Shown here: positions 24,786 through 25,007 of the stretch, in pieces | How the letters are laid out: each line of letters begins with the position of its first letter | Position numbering within the stretch: the first letter of the stretch is position 1 | Origin: Parvularcula sp038745625 | GTDB taxonomy: Bacteria > Pseudomonadota > Alphaproteobacteria > Caulobacterales > Parvularculaceae | Length of the DNA stretch: 25,007 bases | Assembly (NCBI GenBank): GCA_038745625.1 | Contig: JBCDLG010000047.1 | Span: forward strand, 1-25,007 | Direction: 5' to 3' | Translations under genes and position numbers: made by a program | Notes under the pieces: generated by a model | Database searches by the model: none | What the model was told of the DNA's origin: nothing | The model's input: the letters and a program-made list of their open reading frames with translations, nothing else

Positions 24786-25007
24786 ATGAAAACGTTGTTC
24801 CTTACGGCTACGACCGGCTTGCTTGCTGGCCTCTCCATCGCCTGTGCATCCAATGCCGACGTGCCGCCCGAACCTCCGGCCAAGGACATCGCGACGCCCT
24901 ACTACGACCGCCACAAAATCGACATCAGCAACCTTCGAGACTTCTATGATGGCCTGCTCATGGGTGATGCTATCATTCATGCAGATGCGATGTTTGATTC
25001 AGAAACG
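24786..25007 (+). CDS. AhpD-like secreted protein (cassette copy 2), cut by the window end
   Basis: Only the first 74 residues are present. The start ATG has GGAGGAG about 9 nt upstream. The N-terminus is a signal sequence ending LSIAC, with Cys20 as a possible lipid-anchoring residue, although the -3 Ser is not the ideal lipobox residue. Copy 1 has an ordinary signal peptide instead. From residue 39, YYDRHKIDISNLRDFYDG and the following residues match copy 1 at 28 of 36 positions. The active-site CxxC region and any type 3 repeats would lie beyond the window, so whether this copy keeps them cannot be seen. Confidence 0.8.
   Translation, partial: MKTLFLTATTGLLAGLSIACASNADVPPEPPAKDIATPYYDRHKIDISNLRDFYDGLLMGDAIIHADAMFDSET

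Overview
The window looks like chromosome from a GC-rich, aerobic, Gram-negative marine or aquatic bacterium, most likely an alphaproteobacterium. This placement is inference. It rests on a TonB-dependent receptor, two DcaP-like porins, a sodium-symporter pair with a DUF4212 small subunit, a quinone-linked D-lactate dehydrogenase and many secreted or outer-membrane proteins. I saw no rRNA, tRNA, CRISPR, transposase or phage gene.

Left block (1-6800), amino-sugar and peptidoglycan sugar use. The C-terminal end of a probable GH84 beta-N-acetylglucosaminidase (+) meets a minus-strand operon, murQ - gntR (UTRA) - dld. MurQ splits MurNAc-6-phosphate into GlcNAc-6-phosphate and D-lactate, and Dld can oxidise that D-lactate into the quinone pool, so the operon joins the two steps under a local regulator. 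A large TonB-dependent receptor is transcribed divergently from murQ and ends at a TTCG-loop hairpin.

Middle block (6840-16872), an acetate module. A DcaP-like porin (-) is divergent from acs (+). acs is followed 3 bp later by a LuxR-type response regulator (CrbR-like). That gene overlaps tail to tail with a giant hybrid kinase carrying an SLC5-type transporter domain (CrbS-like). Upstream of the kinase gene lies a minus-strand operon for a DUF4212 small subunit and a VC_2705-type sodium:solute symporter, probably for acetate. A candidate operator (CGACCA..GTCG) occurs 60-75 bp before both acs and the symporter operon.

Right block (17156-25007), the least understood part. A two-gene cassette encodes a secreted SnoaL/NTF2-like protein followed by a secreted AhpD-like protein with thrombospondin type 3 calcium-binding repeats. 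It is present twice: complete on the minus strand (18111-20658) and again on the plus strand (24182 to the window edge, second gene cut off). Between the copies are a LysR-type regulator and a second DcaP-like porin. Both cassettes carry a related palindrome upstream (core GCRCATCASATGYGC). The complete AhpD-like protein is itself an internal duplication, and its first half has lost the CxxC...H active site. I suggest this is a LysR-regulated, cell-envelope catabolic or redox system of unknown substrate. An outer-membrane beta-barrel protein of unknown role (17156-17983) lies downstream of the first cassette.
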